A stretch of DNA of 23,690 nucleotides from a virus, in the IMG/VR virus record IMGVR_UViG_3300007511_000154, positions 1-23,690 of that record. One strand, written 5' to 3'. The notes beneath the pieces were generated by a model. That model was not told the origin of the DNA. It was given only the letters and a program-made list of their open reading frames with translations, and made no database searches. A program made the position numbers and the translations under genes. Shown here piece by piece: positions 5,744 through 12,958 of the stretch. Numbering within the stretch: the first letter of the stretch is position 1; every line of letters starts with the position of its first letter.

Positions 5744-6287
5744 GCGAACTTTCTCGCAACGGGAGCACGATCTCCTCTTTGTCGCGAACTCAATCCTCGA
5801 GGGCAAGGGTCCGACCGAGATCACGGTCGAACTAAACGATCGGAACAAGTACGATCTTTGTCGTCAACAGGTCTCGTATGATATCCGGACCATTTGGAAA
5901 GAATGGCAAACCGAGCGCCTCAAGAACTTGGACGGATGGAAAACACGTCAAATCGCTATCCTCATGAAGATCGAGCGCGAAGCTTGGGAAGCTTGGGAGC
6001 TATCGAAAGACCCGGAGGTTTCGCGTGAAACAGGATCGACCTCGGCGGTTATCTCCGCCAAGACGGGCGCGATCGCGGTTCTCCCGGCGGAAAAGGTAAC
6101 GACTCGAGAGAACGAGGTCGGCGACCCGAAGTTCCTCCAAGTCGTTATCAAATGCGAGGAGCGGATCTCTCAAATCTTGGGGATTGATGAACAGCCAAAC
6201 ACCTCCCTCAATAAAGTTATCCAAGTTATTCTCCACTCCGACTCCGGACGAGACCTCTTGCCTGAGCCGGAACCGGGCAATCTCTAG
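5730..6287 (+). CDS. Terminase small subunit-like HTH protein
   Basis: A 185-aa protein with an N-terminal helix-turn-helix (LLFVANSILEGKGPTEITVE, then SYDIRTIWKEWQTER) followed by a long helix with KIEREAWEAWELSK. That helix closely resembles a segment seen in phage HTH proteins encoded just before the large terminase. It would recognise the phage DNA and hand it to the large subunit for packaging. The ATG at 5730 follows GGAGACGAGCTCGG. Its 3' end overlaps the large terminase gene by about 100 nt, an unusually long overlap. Immediate adjacency to the large terminase is the main support. Confidence 0.7.
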   Translation: MAKNKRTFSQREHDLLFVANSILEGKGPTEITVELNDRNKYDLCRQQVSYDIRTIWKEWQTERLKNLDGWKTRQIAILMKIEREAWEAWELSKDPEVSRETGSTSAVISAKTGAIAVLPAEKVTTRENEVGDPKFLQVVIKCEERISQILGIDEQPNTSLNKVIQVILHSDSGRDLLPEPEPGNL

Positions 6288-7623
6288 CGATCAGGTCAAG
6301 CGGTTAACCATCGCCGACAACTTCGCTCCGTTCTTTCGGGATCAGTCCCGGACGCTTTTATCTTGGGGCGGAGCCGGTTCGGCGAAGTCGCACTCCGCCG
6401 CTCAAAAGATTATCCTCCGGGTTAACCGGGCATTCGATCACAACCCGGAGAACGTCCATCGGTTCCTCGCCCTCCGTAAAGTCGGGAAGTCGGTTCGAAA
6501 GTCCGTTTTTCAATTGGTCCGCCATTACATCTCAGAGCTCGGACTTAACGACGTCGTCAAGACGAACCGGTCCGAGTTCTTTTTCGAATGGTCCAACGGG
6601 TCCGTTATCTATTGCGGCGGGATGGACGACCCGGAAAAGATCAAGTCGATCGAGGGTATTACTGGCATTTGGTGTGAGGAGTTTACTGAGTTCTCTCGGG
6701 ACGATTGGCTCCAACTCGACCTCCGATTACGCGGTAACCCTTGGGCATACAAACAACTGATCGGAACGTTCAATCCGATTCAGGTTACGAGCTGGATCGC
6801 GGAGGAATGGTTCGGGGACGATTCGTCCCTAATGCCGACCGGCGACGAGACTGAACTGGACGATCGTTATAAGCGAATAATCGACAAACAGGGAGAGGCT
6901 GTTTGCGCGTTTCAATCCAATTACGACGACAATCCATTCCTCGACGAACCTTACCTCCGCCGGTTGCGCGGACTCGCCGACGTCGACGAGTACTTTCATC
7001 GCGTCTATACGCTCGGACTTTGGGGGCATCCGAAAGGATTGATCCTCCGGAACTGGCGAGTAACCGACGCGGTCTCGACCGATCCGGAGTATTACGATCA
7101 AGTCTCGGCGGGCGCAGACTTCGGATATAACGACCCGGCGACTCTAATTCGTACCGGGATGAAAGACGGAGTCCTCCATATCTTCGGCGAGCCGATATTC
7201 CAAACCGAACTAATCACGAAACAGCTCGTCGAGGAATACCGGACGGCGGGACTCGGACCTCGCGAACGGGTTATCGCCGACTCCGCCGGGACCGAGCCGA
7301 TCCAAGCTATTAGACGCGAGCGGATCGTCGCCGGGATTCGAGCTTGCGAGAAGTATCCGAACATGATCGCGGACGATATCGACTATCTCCTCTCGTTGCC
7401 GGAGATTCTGATTCATCCGTCTTGCGTTAACACGATCCGCGAGTTCGGTTCGTGGAAGTGGAGAGAGGATCGTAAGGGTCGTATATTGGAGGAGCCGGTT
7501 GCTTACGACGATCACGCGATCGACGCGATCCGTTACGCGACTCAACGGTATCGCCGCGCCAAGGCGACGGGCGGCGGATTAGGGTATTCCGGGCGGTCGA
7601 TGAAAAACAGGAGAGGGCGATGA
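6187..7623 (+). CDS. Terminase large subunit
   Basis: A 478-aa packaging motor with ATPase and nuclease domains, PBSX/XtmB-like. A Walker A-type loop SWGGAGSAKSH lies at about 59-69 and the Walker B strand GIWCEEFTEF at about 160-169. RNaseH-like nuclease acidic residues lie in SAGADFGYNDPATLIR (about 307-322), VIADSAG (about 360) and AYDDHAIDAIRYA (about 439-451). I take ATG 6187 as the start, with TTG 6184 also possible; the site TTGGGG is weak. No start codon is seen between the end of the small-subunit gene and the first conserved block, so the long overlap with that gene seems real. The end overlaps the portal gene start by 4 nt (ATGA). Confidence 0.93.
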   Translation: MNSQTPPSIKLSKLFSTPTPDETSCLSRNRAISSDQVKRLTIADNFAPFFRDQSRTLLSWGGAGSAKSHSAAQKIILRVNRAFDHNPENVHRFLALRKVGKSVRKSVFQLVRHYISELGLNDVVKTNRSEFFFEWSNGSVIYCGGMDDPEKIKSIEGITGIWCEEFTEFSRDDWLQLDLRLRGNPWAYKQLIGTFNPIQVTSWIAEEWFGDDSSLMPTGDETELDDRYKRIIDKQGEAVCAFQSNYDDNPFLDEPYLRRLRGLADVDEYFHRVYTLGLWGHPKGLILRNWRVTDAVSTDPEYYDQVSAGADFGYNDPATLIRTGMKDGVLHIFGEPIFQTELITKQLVEEYRTAGLGPRERVIADSAGTEPIQAIRRERIVAGIRACEKYPNMIADDIDYLLSLPEILIHPSCVNTIREFGSWKWREDRKGRILEEPVAYDDHAIDAIRYATQRYRRAKATGGGLGYSGRSMKNRRGR

Positions 7624-9086
7624 ACGTACTCCAGAAACTGGGACGAGCGTTCCGGGCGGGCGCGAAACCGGAGACGATTCCGGATCGCGGGAGTCTCCTC
7701 GAGACCGTTGTCGGACCGACCCGATACGAGACGCAACGAACATATGTAACCGACGGGATCACGCCCGAGGATCTTACCTCGATCCTCAAGTCCGCCGATA
7801 CCGGACACGTCTCCCGCCAATCCGAACTATTCTCCGCCATCGAGGAAAAGGACTCCCGGATCGGCGGCGTACTCCAAACTCGCCGGGTGGCAGTATCTTC
7901 ACTCAAATGGGAGATAATTCCGGCGTCCAGCAAACCAGAGGACGAGGAACGCGCCGCACAAATGAGGGAGTATATCCAAGCGATCCCTCAACTCCGCGAA
8001 TCAATGACAACGCTCCTCGACGCGATCGGGCGAGGGTACTCCGGACTCGAGATCCATTGGGAGTATAAAGACAACCAGCTCTTGCCGAGCGAGTTGACTT
8101 GGGTCCATCCGTCGCGATGGACTTTCTACGGCGTTGATTCGAACGCCGCGAACCCTCTGATCTTTTACGGGACGCCTCAACTATTGACCGACGAGAACCC
8201 GTCCCTCGGTATCCCGCTCCAACCGTTCAAGTTTATTTTCCATCGTGCTCGCCATCGCGCCGGGTATCCGAACACCTCCGGACTTTGTCGGGCGCTTGTC
8301 TGGTATTGGCTCCTCAAGAACTACTCGCTCAAGGATTGGGCGGTATTGCTCGAGCGGTACTCAATGCCATTCCGTTACGCAACCTACCCGGACGGAACCG
8401 AGGACGACGAGAAGCTCGATATGATGAACGAGCTCGCTCAAATGGGTACGGACGGATTCGGTATTGTCCGGGACGACGCCGAGATCCATTTCGTCGACGC
8501 CTTGAATGCGGGACACACGACAACGAACAAAGAGTTCGCCGAGTACCTCGACAAAGAGATCACGATTCTCGTTCTTGGACACGCCGGATTGAGCGAGGGA
8601 ACACCGGGCAAGCTCGGCAACGAACAGGCGGCAAGCGACCTCCGCCAAGACTTACTCGCAGCCGACGCGATGCAATTGGAAGAGACGCTCAACGATCAGC
8701 TCCTCCTCCCGATCTCGATATACAATTTCGGCGAGGACGTCGCGCCTCCGCGCCTCCAATTCTCCGTCGACCCGCCGATCGACCTCCAACGCGAAGCCGA
8801 TCGCGATATCAAGATCCTCGGAACAGGGATTGCAACCTCGGAACGAGCATTTCGCGAAAAGTACAATATCCCGGCTCCGGAATCCGAAAAGGACGAGCTC
8901 GTTATCAAACCTCAATCGAACGGATTCGGAGGGCTCCCGTTCGAAGCGAAGCTCATTCGAGCCAACGCGGCGGACGACGACTCGTCCGAGCTGGATCGGA
9001 TCGAGGACGGTCAAAAAAAAAGAGTCCGGCGTACCTCGATCTCGTCAATGAGATTGAACTTCAAATCCGGGGATGGAACTCCCTAA
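7620..9086 (+). CDS. Portal protein, DUF935/Mu gp29-like
   Basis: A 488-aa portal forming the dodecameric ring for DNA passage. DUF935 hallmarks are the strand VLQTRRVAVSSLKWEI, YSGLEIHWEY, WVHPSRWTF and KDWAVLLERYSMPFRYATYP at about 237-256, then LGHAGLSEGTPG. The ATG at 7620 overlaps the terminase stop. The frame ends at 9086, and the last 22 residues after the A9 run (RVRRTSISSMRLNFKSGDGT and beyond) are basic and do not look like portal sequence. In the -1 frame the sequence continues directly into the F-like minor head protein. The natural product may therefore be this short form plus a portal-F fusion, or only the fusion if the A-run length in this sequence is wrong. Confidence 0.92.
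   Translation: MNVLQKLGRAFRAGAKPETIPDRGSLLETVVGPTRYETQRTYVTDGITPEDLTSILKSADTGHVSRQSELFSAIEEKDSRIGGVLQTRRVAVSSLKWEIIPASSKPEDEERAAQMREYIQAIPQLRESMTTLLDAIGRGYSGLEIHWEYKDNQLLPSELTWVHPSRWTFYGVDSNAANPLIFYGTPQLLTDENPSLGIPLQPFKFIFHRARHRAGYPNTSGLCRALVWYWLLKNYSLKDWAVLLERYSMPFRYATYPDGTEDDEKLDMMNELAQMGTDGFGIVRDDAEIHFVDALNAGHTTTNKEFAEYLDKEITILVLGHAGLSEGTPGKLGNEQAASDLRQDLLAADAMQLEETLNDQLLLPISIYNFGEDVAPPRLQFSVDPPIDLQREADRDIKILGTGIATSERAFREKYNIPAPESEKDELVIKPQSNGFGGLPFEAKLIRANAADDDSSELDRIEDGQKKRVRRTSISSMRLNFKSGDGTP
9013..9022 (+). promoter_or_regulatory. A9G slippery sequence: candidate -1 frameshift site
   Basis: Nine A then G. In the portal frame it reads CAA AAA AAA AGA; after -1 slippage it reads AAA AAA AAG AGT into the F-like frame. 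A AAA AAA in the zero frame fits the X XXY YYZ rule. It is followed by G AGT, as in E. coli dnaX. GAGG at 9003-9006 is a Shine-Dalgarno-like element, closer to the slip site than the 10-14 nt known in dnaX. A weak 5-bp stem (9039-9043 with 9050-9054) lies downstream. A homopolymer sequencing error is the competing explanation. Confidence 0.6.
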
Positions 9087-9901
9087 CCGACTATCCGTCG
9101 CTCACGATCTCCGACGAGGCGGTCCAGTCCCTCGCCGATCAATTGTATGAGTTCTCCGTCCTTTCCTATTTGACCGGCGGATATGCATTCCGAAAGCGCC
9201 ATCTCCCCAAGTCGCTCGAAGCGGCGGCGACTATCGAGGACGTATGGTCCGAACCGTTCCTCGAAGCGGTCGAGTTCTTTATTCGGAAAGGCGTAATCAG
9301 TCGCGCCGACTTCGATAAGTTACCCGACGCTCTGAAGGCGAAGTATTTCACGATCGCCGGGTTCGAGTCCGAGGATTTGATCGAGGCGGTCCAATTGGTC
9401 GTCCGCGACACGATCCAAGACGGAGCGACTCTGAACGAGTTTCGCAAGTCGCTCTCGGAGACGCTCGACCATCTCGGCGTCGGTCCGACTCGTCCTTGGC
9501 ATATCGACTTGATCTATTCGCAAAACGCCTCGAACAGTTATCACGCGGGTTTTTTTGAAACCTTGCACCAACCCGACGTCGTCGAGGAGTTCCCGTATCT
9601 CGAATATCTTTCGATGGACGACGACCGGGTACGACCCGCGCATATCGCTCTCGACGGTCGTATATTCTCTACGAGTGAGATCGGCGCGTTCTATCCGCCT
9701 AACGGATTCCGTTGTCGTTGTACTGTCGCGCCGCTATCGCGAGCCGAGGCCGAGGCCCGAGGAGTTGTCGGGCCTGACCAAATCCCCGAGACGATCACGA
9801 TTACTCTAGAAGACGGGACGGAGAGAACCTATCCGGTTGTACCGGACAAGGGATTCAACGCGGACCCGAGCGAGGCGTTCCGCGAACCTCCGGAGCGTTG
9901 A
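9014..9901 (+). CDS. Mu F-like minor head protein, read in the -1 frame after the portal
   Basis: From the slippery site this frame encodes about 295 aa ending in TGA at 9901. Features typical of the Mu F / SPP1 gp7 minor head family include FLEAVEFFIRKGVISRADFD, a stretch through AKYFTIAGF and DLIEAVQLVVRDTIQDG, the polar block LIYSQNASNSYHAGFFETLH, VRPAHIALDGRIF, and the C-terminal YPPNGFRCRCTV. No ATG or GTG occurs in this frame from about 8900 to the conserved core; the first canonical start is a TTG near 9142, inside the coding region and without a ribosome site. It is therefore most simply made as a portal-F fusion by -1 frameshifting. The last base pair overlaps the next gene (TGATG). 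Its role is head assembly, probably at the portal vertex. Confidence 0.82.
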   Translation, partial: KKKSPAYLDLVNEIELQIRGWNSLTDYPSLTISDEAVQSLADQLYEFSVLSYLTGGYAFRKRHLPKSLEAAATIEDVWSEPFLEAVEFFIRKGVISRADFDKLPDALKAKYFTIAGFESEDLIEAVQLVVRDTIQDGATLNEFRKSLSETLDHLGVGPTRPWHIDLIYSQNASNSYHAGFFETLHQPDVVEEFPYLEYLSMDDDRVRPAHIALDGRIFSTSEIGAFYPPNGFRCRCTVAPLSRAEAEARGVVGPDQIPETITITLEDGTERTYPVVPDKGFNADPSEAFREPPER

Positions 9902-11067
9902 TGAAACGCCGTCCCAATTCTAAGAACTTTGGAACCGAACCGCGTCGGCTCAAAGCCGATCACGGCGACGGGACTCCTCCCACAACCCTCCATCTCTTCC
10001 CGTTCGGGATGTTTCTCGGACACCCGGTCGGAGCCTTTGAAGTAACCGAACTCGCAGTCCAACAAATGATCGCGAACTTTTCAAAGTTCGATATCGACGT
10101 TGTCGTCGACTTCGATCACGCGACCGAGGAATGGTCGTCCGTCGGCGATACCGCCAAAGCGGCGGGTTGGATTAAAAAGATTTGGCGCGAGGACGACGGT
10201 TTATACGGCGAGGTCGAATGGAACGCCGACGCCGCCGAGGCAATTGCGGCGGGCGAATGGCGTTATATCTCTCCGTCTTGGTGGACTGACGCACAAGATC
10301 CAGTAACCGGCGACGCTATCGGATGGCGACTCGTTTCGGTCGGACTGGTTAACCGCCCGTACTTCGATGAACTCGGGGCGATAGCAAAAGACAAAGGAGT
10401 CGACGAAATGACGCTCGATCCAAAGACTATCGAGGCGCTCGGATTGAACGCCGACGCGACCGACGAACAGATTAACGAAGCTCTTACCAAACGCCTCGAA
10501 TCCGACTCGCAAGACGACGTCGCCAAGACGCTCGGTTTCGAATCGTTCGACGCGATGAAAGAGAAGCTCGCGGCGGAGTCAACCGACGAGCCGACCAACG
10601 AACCAACCGTCGACGAGACTAAGATCGTCTCGGACGAAGTCGCCTCAATGTTCGACCTCGAACCGGGAGCGACCGTTAGCGACGTCCGCGCCGCGAAGCT
10701 CAAGCTCCAGATCGGCGACGACACTATCGCGCAACGCCTCGCCAAACTCGAAGAGGATCGGGCAAACGAGCGGGTCGACGTACTCATCGCCAAGGCGAAA
10801 GAGGACGGTAAGATCACTCCGGCGACGGAGAAAGACTTCCGTATCCTCGCCAAGTCCAACCCGGAACAGGTCGAGAAGCTTTTGGCCTCGGCTCCTCGTG
10901 TTGTCGACTTGGATAATCACAACACGAACGACCCGACGAGCAACGGCGCGGAGACCTACGTTCTCTCCGCCAAGGACAAGAAAGTCGCCGCCTCGCTCGG
11001 ACACGATCTCGAAGTTCACGCGAAGCATTCCGCCAAGATCGAAGACGTTAAGGCGGGCAAGCGATAA
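9901..11067 (+). CDS. Mu I-like prohead protease with C-terminal scaffold
   Basis: A 388-aa protein. Residues 1 to about 165 match the Mu I-type maturation protease: LFPFGMFLGHPVGAFEVT, VVVDFDHATEEW, AAGWIKKIW, YGEVEWNADA, EWRYISPSWWTD, and SVGLVNRPYF. Residues about 170-388 are charged and helical, as expected of a scaffold (EALTKRLESDSQDDVAKTLG and RLAKLEEDRANERVD), with a low-complexity TDEPTNEPTVDE linker. The ATG at 9901 overlaps the F-like stop; an in-frame TTG at 9898 is less likely. In Mu, gene I encodes the protease and an internal start yields the scaffold Z; an internal start is also visible here. It would cleave scaffold and head proteins during prohead maturation. Confidence 0.88.
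   Translation: MKRRPNSKNFGTEPRRLKADHGDGTPPTTLHLFPFGMFLGHPVGAFEVTELAVQQMIANFSKFDIDVVVDFDHATEEWSSVGDTAKAAGWIKKIWREDDGLYGEVEWNADAAEAIAAGEWRYISPSWWTDAQDPVTGDAIGWRLVSVGLVNRPYFDELGAIAKDKGVDEMTLDPKTIEALGLNADATDEQINEALTKRLESDSQDDVAKTLGFESFDAMKEKLAAESTDEPTNEPTVDETKIVSDEVASMFDLEPGATVSDVRAAKLKLQIGDDTIAQRLAKLEEDRANERVDVLIAKAKEDGKITPATEKDFRILAKSNPEQVEKLLASAPRVVDLDNHNTNDPTSNGAETYVLSAKDKKVAASLGHDLEVHAKHSAKIEDVKAGKR
10408..11067 (+). CDS. Nested in-frame scaffold (Mu Z-like) from an internal start
   Basis: Inside the protease gene, ATG 10408 is preceded by AAAGGAG (10393-10399) at 8 nt, a stronger ribosome site than that of many genes here. The frame is shared and gives 219 aa beginning MTLDPKTIEALGLNADATDE, exactly at the protease-scaffold junction. 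This copies the Mu I/Z arrangement, where separate scaffold is made in excess over the protease-scaffold fusion. Expression is inferred from the ribosome site and the domain boundary. Confidence 0.65.
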   Translation: MTLDPKTIEALGLNADATDEQINEALTKRLESDSQDDVAKTLGFESFDAMKEKLAAESTDEPTNEPTVDETKIVSDEVASMFDLEPGATVSDVRAAKLKLQIGDDTIAQRLAKLEEDRANERVDVLIAKAKEDGKITPATEKDFRILAKSNPEQVEKLLASAPRVVDLDNHNTNDPTSNGAETYVLSAKDKKVAASLGHDLEVHAKHSAKIEDVKAGKR

Positions 11068-11081
11068 CCCTCGTCGGAGGG
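11068..11081 (+). terminator. Small hairpin after the protease/scaffold gene
   Basis: CCCTC (11068-11072) and GAGGG (11077-11081) pair around GTCG immediately after the TAA. There is no T-run, so it is more likely an mRNA-end or attenuating hairpin than a strong terminator. Confidence 0.3.
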
Positions 11082-11130
11082 AAAACGAAAGCTCATACGA
11101 GCACAAGTCCACTCCTAGGAGGGAGCTAAA

Positions 11131-11907
11131 ATGGCAGCACTCACCGAGTCTCGAAATACCGTCCTCCATTTGGGCGGGTTTGCATCGCCTCCGGCTCACG
11201 ACGCTCCGATGGCGGCGTCCGAGACAATCTACGGCGGATCAATGGTTTGCCGTAACGCCTCCGGGTACGCCGTATCGGCGGCGAATACCGCCGACTTTGT
11301 ATTCGCCGGGATCGCGAAAACCATTTTCGACAATTCGTCCGGAGCGGCGGCGGCGATGGACGCGGAGATTTATTACGGCGTCCCGTTCGAAATGACGATC
11401 GCGGGCGCGGCGCTTACCGACGTCGGTCGCCCGGTATTCATCACCGACGATCAAACCCTCTCGCTCTATGGCGGGAACGTCCCGGTCGGGCATATCTGGA
11501 AGTACATCTCCGCGACTTCGGTAATGGTTATGCCGGGTCCGGTCCGCTTCGGATATGTCGACATACCGGTCGCGTTGTCTGAGATCTCGGCGGACGCGGA
11601 CGTCGGCGACGGGATTACGGCGACGTTCAATTACTTGATTACAAAGACGAGTTTTCACGTCTTGACCAAGTCAACAGGAGCGGGCGCGGACGTCGACCTC
11701 AAGCTCGAGATCGGAACGACCGACGTAACCGGCGGAGACGTTACACTCACACTCGCAACGACCAACACGGCGGGCGACGTTGTGGACGGCGCGGCGATCA
11801 CGGCGGAGAACTACGTCCACGCGGGCGACGTCCTCCAAGTCGACGCGGATCATACGACTGACTTTACGGCGGGCGACGGACTCCTCCGGGTCCATTACGC
11901 CCGATAA
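11131..11907 (+). CDS. DUF2190-type capsid decoration protein with C-terminal beta domain
   Basis: A 258-aa protein between the protease and the major capsid gene, the usual place for a head-decorating protein. Residues about 1-135 fit DUF2190: an ESRNTVLHLGG opening, ETIYGGSMVCRNASGYAV, FAGIAKTIFDNSSGAAAAMD, a GVPFEM strand, and VFITDDQTLSL. Residues about 145-258 are a separate beta-rich domain (DVGDGITATF, VTLTLATTN, YVHAGDVLQVDAD) like the add-on domains often found at the ends of phage capsid and decoration proteins. The start is unambiguous (AGGAGGGAG, 8 nt, ATG). Expected role: binding the capsid surface to stabilise the filled head. Confidence 0.8.
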   Translation: MAALTESRNTVLHLGGFASPPAHDAPMAASETIYGGSMVCRNASGYAVSAANTADFVFAGIAKTIFDNSSGAAAAMDAEIYYGVPFEMTIAGAALTDVGRPVFITDDQTLSLYGGNVPVGHIWKYISATSVMVMPGPVRFGYVDIPVALSEISADADVGDGITATFNYLITKTSFHVLTKSTGAGADVDLKLEIGTTDVTGGDVTLTLATTNTAGDVVDGAAITAENYVHAGDVLQVDADHTTDFTAGDGLLRVHYAR

Positions 11908-11927
11908 GTAGTCCAGAACCAAAGAGC

Positions 11928-11951
11928 ACTCGTTTGGACGGACGAACGAGT
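11928..11951 (+). terminator. Hairpin between decoration and major capsid genes
   Basis: ACTCGTT (11928-11934) and AACGAGT (11945-11951) form a perfect 7-bp stem with a 10-nt loop. It lies 20 nt after the decoration stop and about 35 nt before the capsid start. There is no T-run. It could be an attenuator or an mRNA-processing or stabilising hairpin that sets the capsid mRNA apart. Confidence 0.35.
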
Positions 11952-11988
11952 TAGAGATACGACAACAACTCATTAAGGAGAACCGACG

Positions 11989-12864
11989 ATGATTCTCGGG
12001 ATCGAAGCAATCGAGGCCGTCCAGCGGGGACTCAATACGTCTTTTCAAGAGGCGTACAACCGAACCAAAGTCCTCTACGAACAACTCTCGATGGTCGTTA
12101 ACTCGACCGCCGGAGTTGAGGAGTGGCCTTGGTTTGATCTAACGGGCGATATGAAGGCTTGGAAATCCACGCTTCAGCTCGGACATATCAAGCTCAACGA
12201 TTGGACTATCACAAATGAGGATTATGAGAACTCGATCCTCATTCCGAAAAACGATATCGACGACGATAAGATCGGCGTTTACGGTCCGTTGTTCGATACA
12301 ATGGGAATGAACGCGAAGCGCCATCCGGACAAGCTCTTGTCCGACTTGCTCTCCGCCGGGTTTGACGACGATTGTTACGACGGGGAGAAGTTCTATTCCG
12401 CGACTCATCCGATCCCCGGATCGTCCGACGTTAACGACAACCTACACGCCGGAGCATTGGCGGCGGCGACGTTCCAAACCGCCCGCGCCGGACTGTTGAA
12501 AATGAAAGGCGGCGGGTCGAATTACTTCAATAACCCGGACGACTCTTTCATTCTCGCAGTCCCGCCCGAACTCGAATCGACCGCCGAGTCTATTGTAATG
12601 GCGGATTACTTGGCGAGCGGCGCGACCAACACGAACAAGGGAAAAGCGAGGGTCCAAGTAATGCCTCGCCTCGCGACGACTACCGAATGGCATTTGCTGA
12701 ACGAGTCGCTCCCGATCAAACCCTTGATAACTCAGATACGACTCGCGCCGTATGTCGATTACGACGCGCCCAAGACGTCGCTCGATGTTGTGTACTTCTC
12801 GCACTATCGAGGCGCTTGTGGGTACGGACTGCCAGTCCTTGCGATTGGTTCACCCGGAACCTAA
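11989..12864 (+). CDS. Major capsid protein, Mu T-like
   Basis: A 291-aa capsid subunit. Mu T-type features are the N-terminal block LNTSFQEAYNRTKVLYEQLS, WFDLTGDMKAWKSTLQLGHI, a long DYENSILIPKNDIDDDKIG segment, GEKFYSATHPIPGS, and LAVPPELESTAESIVMADYL. The ATG follows AAGGAGAACCGACG. Length is close to Mu gpT. It is flanked on both sides by hairpins, and a strong terminator-like element follows, which fits a highly expressed gene. There is no N-terminal delta-domain; scaffold is supplied by the upstream protease/scaffold gene. Confidence 0.92.
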   Translation: MILGIEAIEAVQRGLNTSFQEAYNRTKVLYEQLSMVVNSTAGVEEWPWFDLTGDMKAWKSTLQLGHIKLNDWTITNEDYENSILIPKNDIDDDKIGVYGPLFDTMGMNAKRHPDKLLSDLLSAGFDDDCYDGEKFYSATHPIPGSSDVNDNLHAGALAAATFQTARAGLLKMKGGGSNYFNNPDDSFILAVPPELESTAESIVMADYLASGATNTNKGKARVQVMPRLATTTEWHLLNESLPIKPLITQIRLAPYVDYDAPKTSLDVVYFSHYRGACGYGLPVLAIGSPGT

Positions 12865-12886
12865 GTCGTAACCGGGCAACACCTCG

Positions 12887-12902
12887 GAGGGAGCAATCCC
12901 TC
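12887..12902 (+). promoter_or_regulatory. GNRA-capped hairpin upstream of the capsid terminator
   Basis: GAGGGA (12887-12892) and TCCCTC (12897-12902) pair around a GCAA tetraloop. The GGAGGGAG at 12886-12893 is also fully complementary to CTCCCTCC at 12915-12922 in the following terminator stem, so the two structures can be mutually exclusive. Confidence 0.45.
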
Positions 12903-12911
12903 GTGTCCGAT

Positions 12912-12942
12912 AAGCTCCCTCCCTCATGTTGGGAGGGAGTTT
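12912..12942 (+). terminator. Rho-independent terminator-like hairpin after the major capsid gene
   Basis: CTCCCTCCC (12915-12923) and GGGAGGGAG (12931-12939) form a perfect 9-bp stem with a 7-nt loop, extended by AAG/TTT and followed by TTTCT. It lies about 50 nt after the capsid stop. The short T-run suggests partial termination, giving more capsid than tail mRNA. Confidence 0.7.
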
Positions 12943-12958
12943 CTACTTGGAGCCGACG

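Noticed and set aside
8285-9010. Open frame upstream of the F-like protein, in the -1 frame under the portal gene
   Set aside because: Its translation is Arg-rich and low in complexity, it is fully inside the well-conserved portal frame, and no ribosome site supports it. Only the part after the A9 run looks like protein.
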